A stretch of 64,000 bases of DNA, from contig JAEYOW010000046.1 of assembly GCA_023411375.1 (NCBI GenBank), positions 1-64,000 on the forward strand. The letters run 5' to 3'. Below the pieces are notes generated by a model. The model did no database searches. It was not told the origin of the DNA and saw only the letters and a program-made list of their open reading frames with translations. A program made the position numbers and the translations under genes. Shown here piece after piece: positions 24,285 to 32,243 of the stretch. The DNA comes from Bacillota bacterium. GTDB taxonomy: Bacteria; Bacillota; Clostridia; Christensenellales; Aristaeellaceae. How positions within the stretch are numbered: the first letter of the stretch is position 1; each line of letters begins with the position of its first letter.

Positions 24285-25811
24285 ATGCGGGATACGGTGC
24301 TTTTTCTGGATACCACCTTGCGCGACGGCGAGCAGACCCCGGGCGTCAGCTTCCACCTTAACGAAAAGGTGGATTTTGCGCGCAACCTGGAGCTTCTGGG
24401 CGTGGACATGATAGAAGCCGGGTTCGCGGGCGCGAGCGCCGGCGATTTTGAGGCTGTGCGCGCGGTTGCCCGTGCGGTTAAGACGGGCGTTTGCTCGCTT
24501 GCGCGCTGCGTGGAGACGGATATCCGCGCCGCGGCTGACGCGCTGAAGGAGGCCGGGAAGCCACGCATCCATGTGTTTATCGCCACCAGCCCGCTTCACC
24601 GGGCCGCAAAGCTTAGCATGACGCGCGACGAGGTGCTGGACGCGGCGGTCAGGAGCGTTACGCTCGCCCGGTCGCTTTGCGAGGACGTGGAGTTCAGCTG
24701 CGAGGACGCCACTCGAACCGAGCGTGATTTTCTGTATGAAATCTGCTCCGCCGCCGTCAGGGCGGGAGCGTCTACCATCAATATCCCGGATACGGTCGGT
24801 TATGCGGCGGTGGGCGAGTACGGGGACCTGATCGCCGATGTGCTCAAAAATGTGGCGGGCGGACACGAAGTTGTTCTCTCCGCGCATTGCCACAACGACC
24901 TGGGCCTGGCCACGGCTACCACGCTGGAGGCCGTCCGGCGCGGCGCGCGTCAGGTGGAGTGCACCGTCAACGGCCTGGGCGAGCGCGCGGGAAACGCCTC
25001 GCTGGACGAAATCCTGATGGGCCTTCGCACGCGCCGCGACATCTATCAGTTGAAGGACAACCTCAACACGCGCGAATTGTACCGCGTGAGCCGTCTTGCG
25101 GCGGGGTTGTCCGGCATCGAGGTGCCGCCCAACAAGGCGGTTGTGGGCGCGAACGCCTTTGTTCACCAAAGCGGTATCCATCAGCACGGCGTGCTTAAGG
25201 ACCGCGCCACCTACGAGGTGATGAAGCCGGAGGAGCTGGGCATTCCGCAGGGCGGCGTGGTGCTGGGTAAGCTGAGCGGCCGCCACGCGCTGCGCGAGCA
25301 TGCCATGGAGCTTGGCTTTGAACTGACTGAGCATGAGTTGAACCGCGCCTTTGAGAAGTTCAAGGAACTGGCCGACCGCAAGAAGGATATTACCGACCGT
25401 GATGTGATGGCCATCTGCCGGGAGCAGATGCATGGCGCTACAGGCCTGTATCACATCAATTCCTTTCAGATTTTCAGCGGCAACCGCATGACGAGCACCG
25501 CCACCGTCAGCTTACAAAAGGACGCGGACGTCGTTACCCGCGCGGATTGCGGAGACGGCCCTGTCGAAGCTTGCTTCCACGCCGTGGACCAGATAACCGG
25601 ACTCAAGTGCAGCCTGGAAAGCTATCATCTGCGCGCCGTTACCGAGGGTGAGGATGCGCTGGGCGAGGTGACCGTCAGGGTCAGAAACGGGGAATTGGTG
25701 ATGCTTGGCAAGGGCGTCTCCACCGACATCATTGAGGCAAGCTGCCTTGCGTATTTAAACGCGGTCAACCGCCTTATCGAGGGACACGCCGAAGCGGACA
25801 AGCGCAGGTAA
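24285..25811 (+). CDS. leuA: 2-isopropylmalate synthase
   Basis: 508 residues, ATG 24285 with GGAGGACG upstream. It condenses acetyl-CoA with 2-oxoisovalerate, the first step of leucine synthesis. The DRE-TIM barrel starts LDTTLRDGEQTPGVSF, with metal-binding SAHCHNDLGLATATTLEA and the second signature VNGLGERAGNASLDEI. HQSGIHQHGVLK marks the linker subdomain, and residues 370-500 form the LeuA regulatory domain that senses leucine. No leuB, leuC or leuD is near. Homocitrate or citramalate synthase homologues share the barrel, but the linker and regulatory domains favour IPMS. The exopolysaccharide operon starts 25 bases later without a terminator. Confidence 0.88.
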   Translation: MRDTVLFLDTTLRDGEQTPGVSFHLNEKVDFARNLELLGVDMIEAGFAGASAGDFEAVRAVARAVKTGVCSLARCVETDIRAAADALKEAGKPRIHVFIATSPLHRAAKLSMTRDEVLDAAVRSVTLARSLCEDVEFSCEDATRTERDFLYEICSAAVRAGASTINIPDTVGYAAVGEYGDLIADVLKNVAGGHEVVLSAHCHNDLGLATATTLEAVRRGARQVECTVNGLGERAGNASLDEILMGLRTRRDIYQLKDNLNTRELYRVSRLAAGLSGIEVPPNKAVVGANAFVHQSGIHQHGVLKDRATYEVMKPEELGIPQGGVVLGKLSGRHALREHAMELGFELTEHELNRAFEKFKELADRKKDITDRDVMAICREQMHGATGLYHINSFQIFSGNRMTSTATVSLQKDADVVTRADCGDGPVEACFHAVDQITGLKCSLESYHLRAVTEGEDALGEVTVRVRNGELVMLGKGVSTDIIEASCLAYLNAVNRLIEGHAEADKRR

Positions 25812-25836
25812 TGAACGACGGACGGAGTGGACGAGC

Positions 25837-26469
25837 ATGTACGAACGAACGGTGAAGCGGATACTGGATGTGGCTGTAGCTGCGTTGAGCCTGGTGATTT
25901 TAAGCCCGCTTTTTTTGATCGTGTCCATCGCGATTAAAATTGACAGCCGGGGGCCGGTCTTTTTTAAACAAAAACGCGCGGGCCGGGGGAAAGCGCTTTT
26001 TGACATTTACAAGTTCCGTACCATGAGCACCGACGCGCCGCGCGACGTGCCCACCAACGACCTGAGAGGGGCGAAGCAGTACATTACCCGCGTGGGCAAG
26101 GTACTGCGCGTGACCAGTATCGACGAGCTGCCGCAGCTGATCAACATTCTTAAGGGCGATATGTCGCTGATCGGGCCGAGACCGGCGCTCTGGAACCAGT
26201 TTGAGCTGCTGGAGTGGCGCGACAAATTCGGAGCTAACGACCTGCGGCCGGGGCTGAGCGGCTGGGCGCAGGTCAACGGCCGCGACTACCTGAGCCTCGA
26301 TTTGGAAAAGAAGGCGCGGCGGGACGGCGAATATGCCCACAACGTCAGCTTTTTGTTTGATCTGAAATGCTTTTTTCTCACTTTGGTCAAGGTGGTTAAC
26401 CGCCAGGGCATTGTGGAGGGGAAAGAGAGCAAGAGCTATCCCCTTGGCGATACGGAGGATGATGAATGA
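25837..26469 (+). CDS. Undecaprenyl-phosphate sugar-1-phosphate transferase
   Basis: 210 residues, ATG 25837. It is a monotopic phosphoglycosyltransferase of the bacterial sugar transferase family, which loads the first sugar phosphate onto the lipid carrier for exopolysaccharide or glycan assembly. The N-terminal membrane helix is VAVAALSLVILSPLFLIVSIAIKIDS, followed by GPVFFKQKRAGRGKALFDIYKFRTM, SIDELPQLINILKGDMSLIGPRPAL with the catalytic Asp-Glu pair, and RPGLSGWAQVNGRD. It begins the glycan operon and overlaps the epimerase gene by four bases. Confidence 0.93.
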   Translation: MYERTVKRILDVAVAALSLVILSPLFLIVSIAIKIDSRGPVFFKQKRAGRGKALFDIYKFRTMSTDAPRDVPTNDLRGAKQYITRVGKVLRVTSIDELPQLINILKGDMSLIGPRPALWNQFELLEWRDKFGANDLRPGLSGWAQVNGRDYLSLDLEKKARRDGEYAHNVSFLFDLKCFFLTLVKVVNRQGIVEGKESKSYPLGDTEDDE

Positions 26470-27317
26470 TACGGGTTTTAGTCACGGGCGCGGGCAGCTA
26501 CATCGGCACGCGCTTGGAGGCATATTTAAACGAATTTCCGGAGCGCTTCAACGTGGCTACGCTGGATATGCGCGGCGAATGGGCGGACGAAGCGTTTCGG
26601 GGTTTTGACGCGGTTTTGCATGTGGCGGGCATTGCCCACCGGCGCGAAAGCGCGGAAAACGCCGCCGAATATTTTACGGTTAACCGCGATTTGGCGCTTG
26701 CGGCCGCGCGGGCGGCAAAGGCGCGGGGCGTACGGCAGTTTGTGTTTTTCAGCAGCATGAGCGTTTATGGCGTTACCTGCGGGCGCATTGCGGCGGATAC
26801 GCCGGCGCGGCCCGAGGGCAGCTATGGCAAAAGCAAGCTCCAGGCCGAGGAAGGGCTTGCGGCGCTTGCGGACGAAGCGTTTCGCGTCGCTATTTTAAGG
26901 CCGCCGATGATTTACGGCCCCGGCTGCAAGGGAAATTATCCGCGCCTGTCCGGCCTGGTTGGACGGCTGCCGGTATTCCCGCGCGTGAAAAATGAGCGCA
27001 GCATGCTCTATATCGGCTGCCTGTGCGCCTTTGTCCGCCGTCTGCTGGAAAGCGGCGAGGGCGGGCTTTTCTTTCCCCAAAACAGCGAATATGTGGTTAC
27101 GGACGAGCTGGTCAGGCAGATCGCTGTTGTGCGTGGAAAGCGGCTCTGGCAGCCCCGTGGGCTGGGATGGCTGTTGTCGGCGCTGGCTCCCCGCGTGGGC
27201 GTGATCGGCAAGGTGTTCGGCACGCTGACCTATGACCGGGCCATGAGCGCGGCGTTTGCGGACGAGCCCCAGCCCGGTTTTGTTGAAACCATCCGTTTGA
27301 CGGAGGTGGGCAAGTGA
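26466..27317 (+). CDS. NAD-dependent sugar epimerase/dehydratase (extended SDR)
   Basis: 283 residues, ATG 26466. The Rossmann motif is VLVTGAGSYIGTRL at residues 4-17, the catalytic Ser is in FFSSMSVYGV, and the YxxxK pair is in YGKSKLQAEEGL. It modifies an activated sugar nucleotide for the neighbouring glycosyltransferases, as GalE or a dehydratase would. At 283 residues it is shorter than GalE (about 330) and resembles the WbpP/CapD-side NAD-binding proteins of capsule clusters. It overlaps the genes on both sides by four bases, so translation is coupled. Confidence 0.87.
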   Translation: MIRVLVTGAGSYIGTRLEAYLNEFPERFNVATLDMRGEWADEAFRGFDAVLHVAGIAHRRESAENAAEYFTVNRDLALAAARAAKARGVRQFVFFSSMSVYGVTCGRIAADTPARPEGSYGKSKLQAEEGLAALADEAFRVAILRPPMIYGPGCKGNYPRLSGLVGRLPVFPRVKNERSMLYIGCLCAFVRRLLESGEGGLFFPQNSEYVVTDELVRQIAVVRGKRLWQPRGLGWLLSALAPRVGVIGKVFGTLTYDRAMSAAFADEPQPGFVETIRLTEVGK

Positions 27318-28441
27318 AAAAAAAGGTGCTCTTTATCGCGACGGTGCTGCGCGGGCATGTGCTGGTTTTTCACCTGCCATATATGAAATGGTTTCAGGAG
27401 CAGGGGTATGAGGTGCACCTCTGCGCCCGCAACGATACGGGCGGGCCGGTGGAGACGGTGCCCTGTTGCAACCGCTATTTTGACCTGCCCTTTGAGCGTT
27501 CGCCTCTCAACCCCGGGAACCGCGGCGTGTACAAAGCTCTGAAACGGATTGTGGATGAAGGAAAATATACGCTGATTCACTGCAATACGCCCGTGGGCGG
27601 GATGCTTGGGCGGCTGTGCGCGAGGGACGCTCGCGGACGGGGTACGAAAGTGGTCTATACTGCGCACGGCTTTCATTTCTTTAAAGGCGCGCCGCTGAAA
27701 AACTGGTTGCTTTTTTATCCGGCGGAGCGCTTTCTTTCGCGCTATACCGATTTGCTAATCACCATCAACGGTGAGGATTACGCGCGCGCGCGAGGCTTTC
27801 ACGCGAAGAAGGCCGCGCTGGTAAACGGCGTGGGGGTAGACCTGTCGCGGTTTGGCGCGGCGCCGGAACGCGACGCGGTGCGGGACGCGCTGGGTATTGC
27901 GCGGGATGCGCATGTGGTGATCAACGTGGGCGAGCATATTCCCCGAAAGAACCATGAAACCGTACTTCGCGCCGTGAGCGGGCTCCCGGGCGTACATGTG
28001 TTATTTTGCGGCGTGGGTGAAAAACAGGACGAGCTGGAGGCGCTTGCGCGCGAGCTGGGCATGGAAAGCCGGGCGCACTTTCTGGGCTTCAGGCGGGACG
28101 TTCCCGCGCTATTGGCGGCGTCGGACGTGTTCTTCTTTCCTTCCCTTCAGGAAGGGCTTCCGGTTTCCCAGATGGAGGCGATGGCCGCGGGCTTGCCGTG
28201 CGTGGTGAGCAATGTGCGGGGCAATGCCGACCTTGTCGGACCGGACGACGGGGGGACGCTGCGCCCTCCACGGGACGTAGCGGGCTATTCGGAGGATATT
28301 GCCCGGCTGCTGGGCGATCCGGCGCTGCGTGAGCGGATGGGCGAGCGAAACCGAAGAGAAATTCAAAAGTACGGGCTTACGGAGGTGCTGGAGCAGATGG
28401 CGGCGCTCTACCTTGAGCAGCTTGGAAGGGAGGGGTCCTGA
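27314..28441 (+). CDS. Glycosyltransferase family 4, first of the operon
   Basis: 375 residues, GTG 27314. It has a GT-B fold: N-terminal acceptor half KKVLFIATVLRGHVLVFHLPYMKWFQEQGYEVHLCA and TLIHCNTPVGGMLGRL, then a sugar-nucleotide half from about residue 185 with VINVGEHIPRKNHETVLRAV, ALLAASDVFFFPSLQEGLPVSQMEAMAAGLPCVVSNVRGNADL. The E-x7-E motif of GT4 retaining enzymes is in that last block. It probably adds a sugar to the lipid-linked glycan on the cytoplasmic side. The next gene starts at its stop codon (TGATG). Confidence 0.92.
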   Translation: MKKKVLFIATVLRGHVLVFHLPYMKWFQEQGYEVHLCARNDTGGPVETVPCCNRYFDLPFERSPLNPGNRGVYKALKRIVDEGKYTLIHCNTPVGGMLGRLCARDARGRGTKVVYTAHGFHFFKGAPLKNWLLFYPAERFLSRYTDLLITINGEDYARARGFHAKKAALVNGVGVDLSRFGAAPERDAVRDALGIARDAHVVINVGEHIPRKNHETVLRAVSGLPGVHVLFCGVGEKQDELEALARELGMESRAHFLGFRRDVPALLAASDVFFFPSLQEGLPVSQMEAMAAGLPCVVSNVRGNADLVGPDDGGTLRPPRDVAGYSEDIARLLGDPALRERMGERNRREIQKYGLTEVLEQMAALYLEQLGREGS

Positions 28442-29577
28442 TGGCGTCCCTCCTGTTTGTCATGCGCTATCCGCTTCATCGGGACGATAACCTGAAAATC
28501 AAGTTTGACGGGCAGTTGGCCGCCGCGCACACCTTGGGACACGATGCGTTCTGGATTGGCTGGGATAGCGAAGGCATGTGGCTTTGCGGCGCCGGCGGGC
28601 GCGAGCTTCTGAAAAAATGTTCTTTGACGCGGATGCCCGCTTATGAAAAGACCCTCCTGTACATCGACCTGATGGACGCGCTCAGGCGCGCTGTGCGGAG
28701 CAGGCGCTTTGACCTTGTGTACATGCGCTTTATGCCTGTGTTCCATAACGCGCCCGCCGCGCTGGCCGCCGCGAAGGCGCGCGGCGCGCGGCTTGTGGTG
28801 GAGCACCCGACCTATCCTTTTGAAAATGGTAAAACATCATCGCTTTTGCGCAGGCCGGTATTTGCCTATAACGCGGGGATATTTCAAAAAATTGAGCCAA
28901 TGATCGATCTGTACGCGCTGATTGGGGACGCGTGCGAGGGAACCCTTGGCGGCCGGCCGGCCGTGAACATCGTAAACGGGGTGGATGTGGAGAAGCTCGC
29001 GCCTCACAGGCCGCGTTCGGAAACGGAAAAAATTGGAATGCTGGCGCTTGCGAGCATGTCGAACTGGCAGGGCTATGACCGTCTGATTGCCGCGATGGCG
29101 GCATATCATGGCGGCGAGGATGTGACATTGCATATGGTGGGCGGCGAGGGCGACGGCTCGCTGGCCGCGTGGAAGCGCATGAGCGAGGAGTTTAAACTGT
29201 CCGGGCGAGTTGTTTTTCATGGCGAGGCGCATGGCGAAAAGCTCGACGAAATCGCCGCGGAGTGCGATATCGGCGTCGGCGGGTTGGGGCTTTACCGCAA
29301 GGGGCAGTTTCGCAGCATGACGCTGAAGCTGCGGGAGTATATGGCGCGCGGCCTGCCCTTCGTCTACGCGGTGGACGACCCGTCCATCCCGGAGGAACCG
29401 CGCTTTTGCCTGCGACTGCCAAACGACGAAAGCGCCGTCGATCTGGAGGCGCTGGTCGCCTTCGCCGTCCGCGCAAAGCGCGACGCGGAGGCTCCGGTGC
29501 TAATGCGAGCGTATGCGCGGGAGCGCATGTCCTGGACGGGTGTAATGCAGGCCGTTTTTGAAAGAACGGGGGTATAA
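28441..29577 (+). CDS. Glycosyltransferase, GT4-like
   Basis: 378 residues, ATG 28441, one base of overlap with the previous gene. The N-terminal half carries LLFVMRYPLHRDDNLKIKFDGQLAAAHTLGHDAFWIGWD. The C-terminal half has ASMSNWQGYDRLIAAMAAYH, ECDIGVGGLGLYRKGQFRSMTLKLREYMARGLPFVYAVDDPSI. The donor-binding Glu signature is weaker than in the gene before it. Similar enzymes occur in exopolysaccharide and capsule operons. The acceptor and donor are unknown. Confidence 0.85.
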   Translation: MASLLFVMRYPLHRDDNLKIKFDGQLAAAHTLGHDAFWIGWDSEGMWLCGAGGRELLKKCSLTRMPAYEKTLLYIDLMDALRRAVRSRRFDLVYMRFMPVFHNAPAALAAAKARGARLVVEHPTYPFENGKTSSLLRRPVFAYNAGIFQKIEPMIDLYALIGDACEGTLGGRPAVNIVNGVDVEKLAPHRPRSETEKIGMLALASMSNWQGYDRLIAAMAAYHGGEDVTLHMVGGEGDGSLAAWKRMSEEFKLSGRVVFHGEAHGEKLDEIAAECDIGVGGLGLYRKGQFRSMTLKLREYMARGLPFVYAVDDPSIPEEPRFCLRLPNDESAVDLEALVAFAVRAKRDAEAPVLMRAYARERMSWTGVMQAVFERTGV

Positions 29578-29581
29578 CGGA

Positions 29582-30829
29582 ATGCCGAGAACTTTGATTT
29601 ATTTAAGTTCATGCGCGTTGGGCGCGGATGGAAAGACGGACCCGTTCATGATGCAGGAGCATCCATGGCTGCTGCGCCATTTTGATAAGGTGCGGATGGT
29701 CAGTTATTATGGACTGAGAACCCTTACGCTGAACGACCGGGACTATCTGACGACCATCCGGCCCGGGCTTTCGGGCCTTCGGGCCTGGCTGAGGGTACCG
29801 TTTGCGCGCGAACTATGGCGCGAGCTTCGCCGCCTGTTTCAGGACCGGAAGGGAACGCCCGTAAACGTGCTCAAGCTGATCCTGTTTGCGCAGCGCGGGC
29901 AGAAGATGCATCTGTGGACGGAATGGCTGCTTCGCAAGCACGGCGATGCGCAGACCACCCTGTATTCCTGCTGGATGAGTTTTGACGGCTACGCCGCCGC
30001 GCTTTCCAGAAAAAAGCATCCGGGCGTGCGTTTTGTGATACGGGGTCACGCCTTTGATATTGATACCGAGCGAAATCCCATGAATCCCTATTTGATGAAG
30101 CGGCTGATTGCTGATCAGGCCGACGGCGTTTATTTGATCAGCGAAACGGCAAAGGCGCAATACCTGTCTTATATGGAGGGACGCGTGCGGCGGGAGAAGG
30201 TGCATGTGCTTGCTATGGGCTCCGGGGGCGCGCCTGTCGCCGCGTGCAAGGAACCTCCCCTGTACGCTCAGGGCGTGCTGCGCGTGGTAAGCTGCGCCAA
30301 AATTATCGAGATCAAGCAGGTGCATCTGATGGTGGACGCGCTTGCCGGCTGGAAGGGCGGGCCGGTGTGCTGGACGCATATCGGCGGAGGCGATGGCGAG
30401 GAGGCGCTGCGCGCGCTTGCTGCGGAGAAGCTGGACCGTAAGGAAAATGTGATTTACGATATTACGGGCTTTATGGACGGCGCGAAGGTGCAGAAAATTT
30501 ATGAAACGCGCGGCTTTGACGTATTTGTCAATACCAGCCGCAAGGAAGGCGTGCCGGTTTCGATCATGGAGGCAATGCGCTTCGGTATCCCGGTGATCGC
30601 GCCCGCCGTCGGCGGTATTCCCGAAATGGTGACGGAGGACGTCGGATTCCTCTACGCGCCGGAGCGCGGGGCGGACGGCGTGCGAGAGGCGCTTGAAAGG
30701 CTGGCCGCCCTGCCGCGCGAAAGCGCGGAAAGCATGCGCGAGGCGGCCCGGATACGCTGGAACGCCCATTATTGCAGCCAGAACCTGCTGCCGGAGCTGT
30801 TCCCGGGCGCTAAGGCCGTCAAGCCGTAG
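29582..30829 (+). CDS. Glycosyltransferase family 4
   Basis: 415 residues, ATG 29582; codons upstream in frame overlap the previous gene. The start PRTLIYLSSCALGADGKTDPFMMQEHPWLLRHFDKVRMVSYYG is an acceptor half. The donor half has RVVSCAKIIEIKQVHLMVDAL, WTHIGGGDGEEALRAL, GFDVFVNTSRKEGVPVSIMEAMRFGIPVIAPAVGGIPEMV with the GT4 E-x7-E motif. It is a cytoplasmic enzyme that would build the glycan with its neighbours. The next gene follows after a 42-base gap. Confidence 0.92.
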   Translation: MPRTLIYLSSCALGADGKTDPFMMQEHPWLLRHFDKVRMVSYYGLRTLTLNDRDYLTTIRPGLSGLRAWLRVPFARELWRELRRLFQDRKGTPVNVLKLILFAQRGQKMHLWTEWLLRKHGDAQTTLYSCWMSFDGYAAALSRKKHPGVRFVIRGHAFDIDTERNPMNPYLMKRLIADQADGVYLISETAKAQYLSYMEGRVRREKVHVLAMGSGGAPVAACKEPPLYAQGVLRVVSCAKIIEIKQVHLMVDALAGWKGGPVCWTHIGGGDGEEALRALAAEKLDRKENVIYDITGFMDGAKVQKIYETRGFDVFVNTSRKEGVPVSIMEAMRFGIPVIAPAVGGIPEMVTEDVGFLYAPERGADGVREALERLAALPRESAESMREAARIRWNAHYCSQNLLPELFPGAKAVKP

Positions 30830-30871
30830 CGCAAGCAACGCGCGGCGGTTATACAGAAAGGACGGGGCGAG

Positions 30872-32230
30872 TTGGTGCAACGTAAACGGTTATTGATGGT
30901 CAGCTACTATTTTGCGCCGCAAAACACCATCGGCGCGGTAAGGCCGACAAAGCTGGCGAAATATCTGACCCGAATGGGCTATGACGTTACGGTAATCTGC
31001 GGCGCGGGGATGAACGCTGCGAAGGACCCGACGCTTGCGCACGACCTGGAAGGGCTTTCGGACGTGCACATGATCCGAGAGTGGAATCCCCTTCGGGATT
31101 ACAAGGCGCGCAAACGGAGCAAGGCGGTCCGGTGCGCAGAGCCGTCCGCCGGAAAAAAAGGCGGGGCGGTGGGCGCGGCGAAAGCCCGGACGGCCACGGG
31201 TAAGGCCGGATATCTCCACAGAATGCTGGACTCGCTGTACCTGTACCTATGGTGGCTCTCGGACAGAAGCTTCCGGCGGAGGGCTATCCGCGAGCTTGGA
31301 AGGCTGCCTGGCGGATACGATGCGGTGTTTTCCTCCTACGCGCCGCTGAGCGTGCATGAAATTGCCCGCGAGGCGAAGCGCCGCGGGCTTGCCGGACGGT
31401 GGATCGCGGATTTCCGGGACGAGGTGAACATGTCCTTTGGCTGGCAGGAAGGATACCGAAAGCGCTATATGCGCATGATCCGCCAAGAGGCGGACGTATT
31501 GTGTGCCGTTTCAGGAGGCTTTTTAGAGATGATGGACCTGAGCGGCGTGGGACGCATACTGTCCAATGGCTTTGACCGCGAGGATTTGACGGGGATTCAC
31601 TCGATGGGGGGCGGGCCGGAGCGGCGCTTTCGCGCGGTATACTGCGGACAGCTTCGCGAGGGGCGCAAGCATGTGCAAAACCGGGATATTACTCCCTTTT
31701 TTAGCGCGTTGCGCGGGCTGATCGACGAGGGCGTATGCGCTGAAAGCGAGCTGTCGCTGGTATACGCGGGGGACGAGGGAGACGTGTTTTTAGCGGCTGC
31801 GGAGGCGTGTGGTCTTGAGCGCTGTGTGGAAAACCATGGGCGCGTGACGCGGGAAAGATCGCTCGCCTTTCAGCTGGACGCCGACGCGCTGCTGATGGCT
31901 TCCTGGAATATGGCGGGACAGACGGGCATCCTCACAGGCAAGCTGTTTGAATATATGATGATGGATAAGCCAATTATCTGCTGCATGGCGGGCGATCTGG
32001 CCGGAAGCGAGCTTGGCCGCGTGCTGAAACGGACGGGCATGGGCTTTTGCCACGAGCAAGCCAACGCCGAGACGGACGCACCCGCTCTTACGGAATATCT
32101 GCGGGCGCTGATTCTGAGTTGGCGGCAGGAACAACCGCTTCTGTTGTCGAAAAATGAAACGGAAGTTGAAAAATATGCCTATCCCGCCCTTGCGGCGGAA
32201 ATTGACGCGTGGATAGAGAAAATGGAATAA
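30872..32230 (+). CDS. Probable glycosyltransferase, GT-B fold
   Basis: 452 residues from TTG 30872 (GTG 30875 is equally possible) after GAAAGGACGGGG. It opens RLLMVSYYFAPQNTIGAVRPTKLAKYLTRMGYDVTVICGAG, characteristic of GT4-type enzymes of polysaccharide clusters, and contains VDVLCAVSGGF and ILTGKLFEYMMMDKPIICCMAGDLAGSELG near the end. A basic, low-complexity insert (about residues 80-110, KARKRSKAVRC...KKGGAVGAAKARTATGKAG) is an odd feature that the other transferases lack. It closes the transferase series. The Big_2 protein starts 13 bases later. Confidence 0.8.
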   Translation: MVQRKRLLMVSYYFAPQNTIGAVRPTKLAKYLTRMGYDVTVICGAGMNAAKDPTLAHDLEGLSDVHMIREWNPLRDYKARKRSKAVRCAEPSAGKKGGAVGAAKARTATGKAGYLHRMLDSLYLYLWWLSDRSFRRRAIRELGRLPGGYDAVFSSYAPLSVHEIAREAKRRGLAGRWIADFRDEVNMSFGWQEGYRKRYMRMIRQEADVLCAVSGGFLEMMDLSGVGRILSNGFDREDLTGIHSMGGGPERRFRAVYCGQLREGRKHVQNRDITPFFSALRGLIDEGVCAESELSLVYAGDEGDVFLAAAEACGLERCVENHGRVTRERSLAFQLDADALLMASWNMAGQTGILTGKLFEYMMMDKPIICCMAGDLAGSELGRVLKRTGMGFCHEQANAETDAPALTEYLRALILSWRQEQPLLLSKNETEVEKYAYPALAAEIDAWIEKME

Positions 32231-32243
32231 GGGAGGGCCGAAA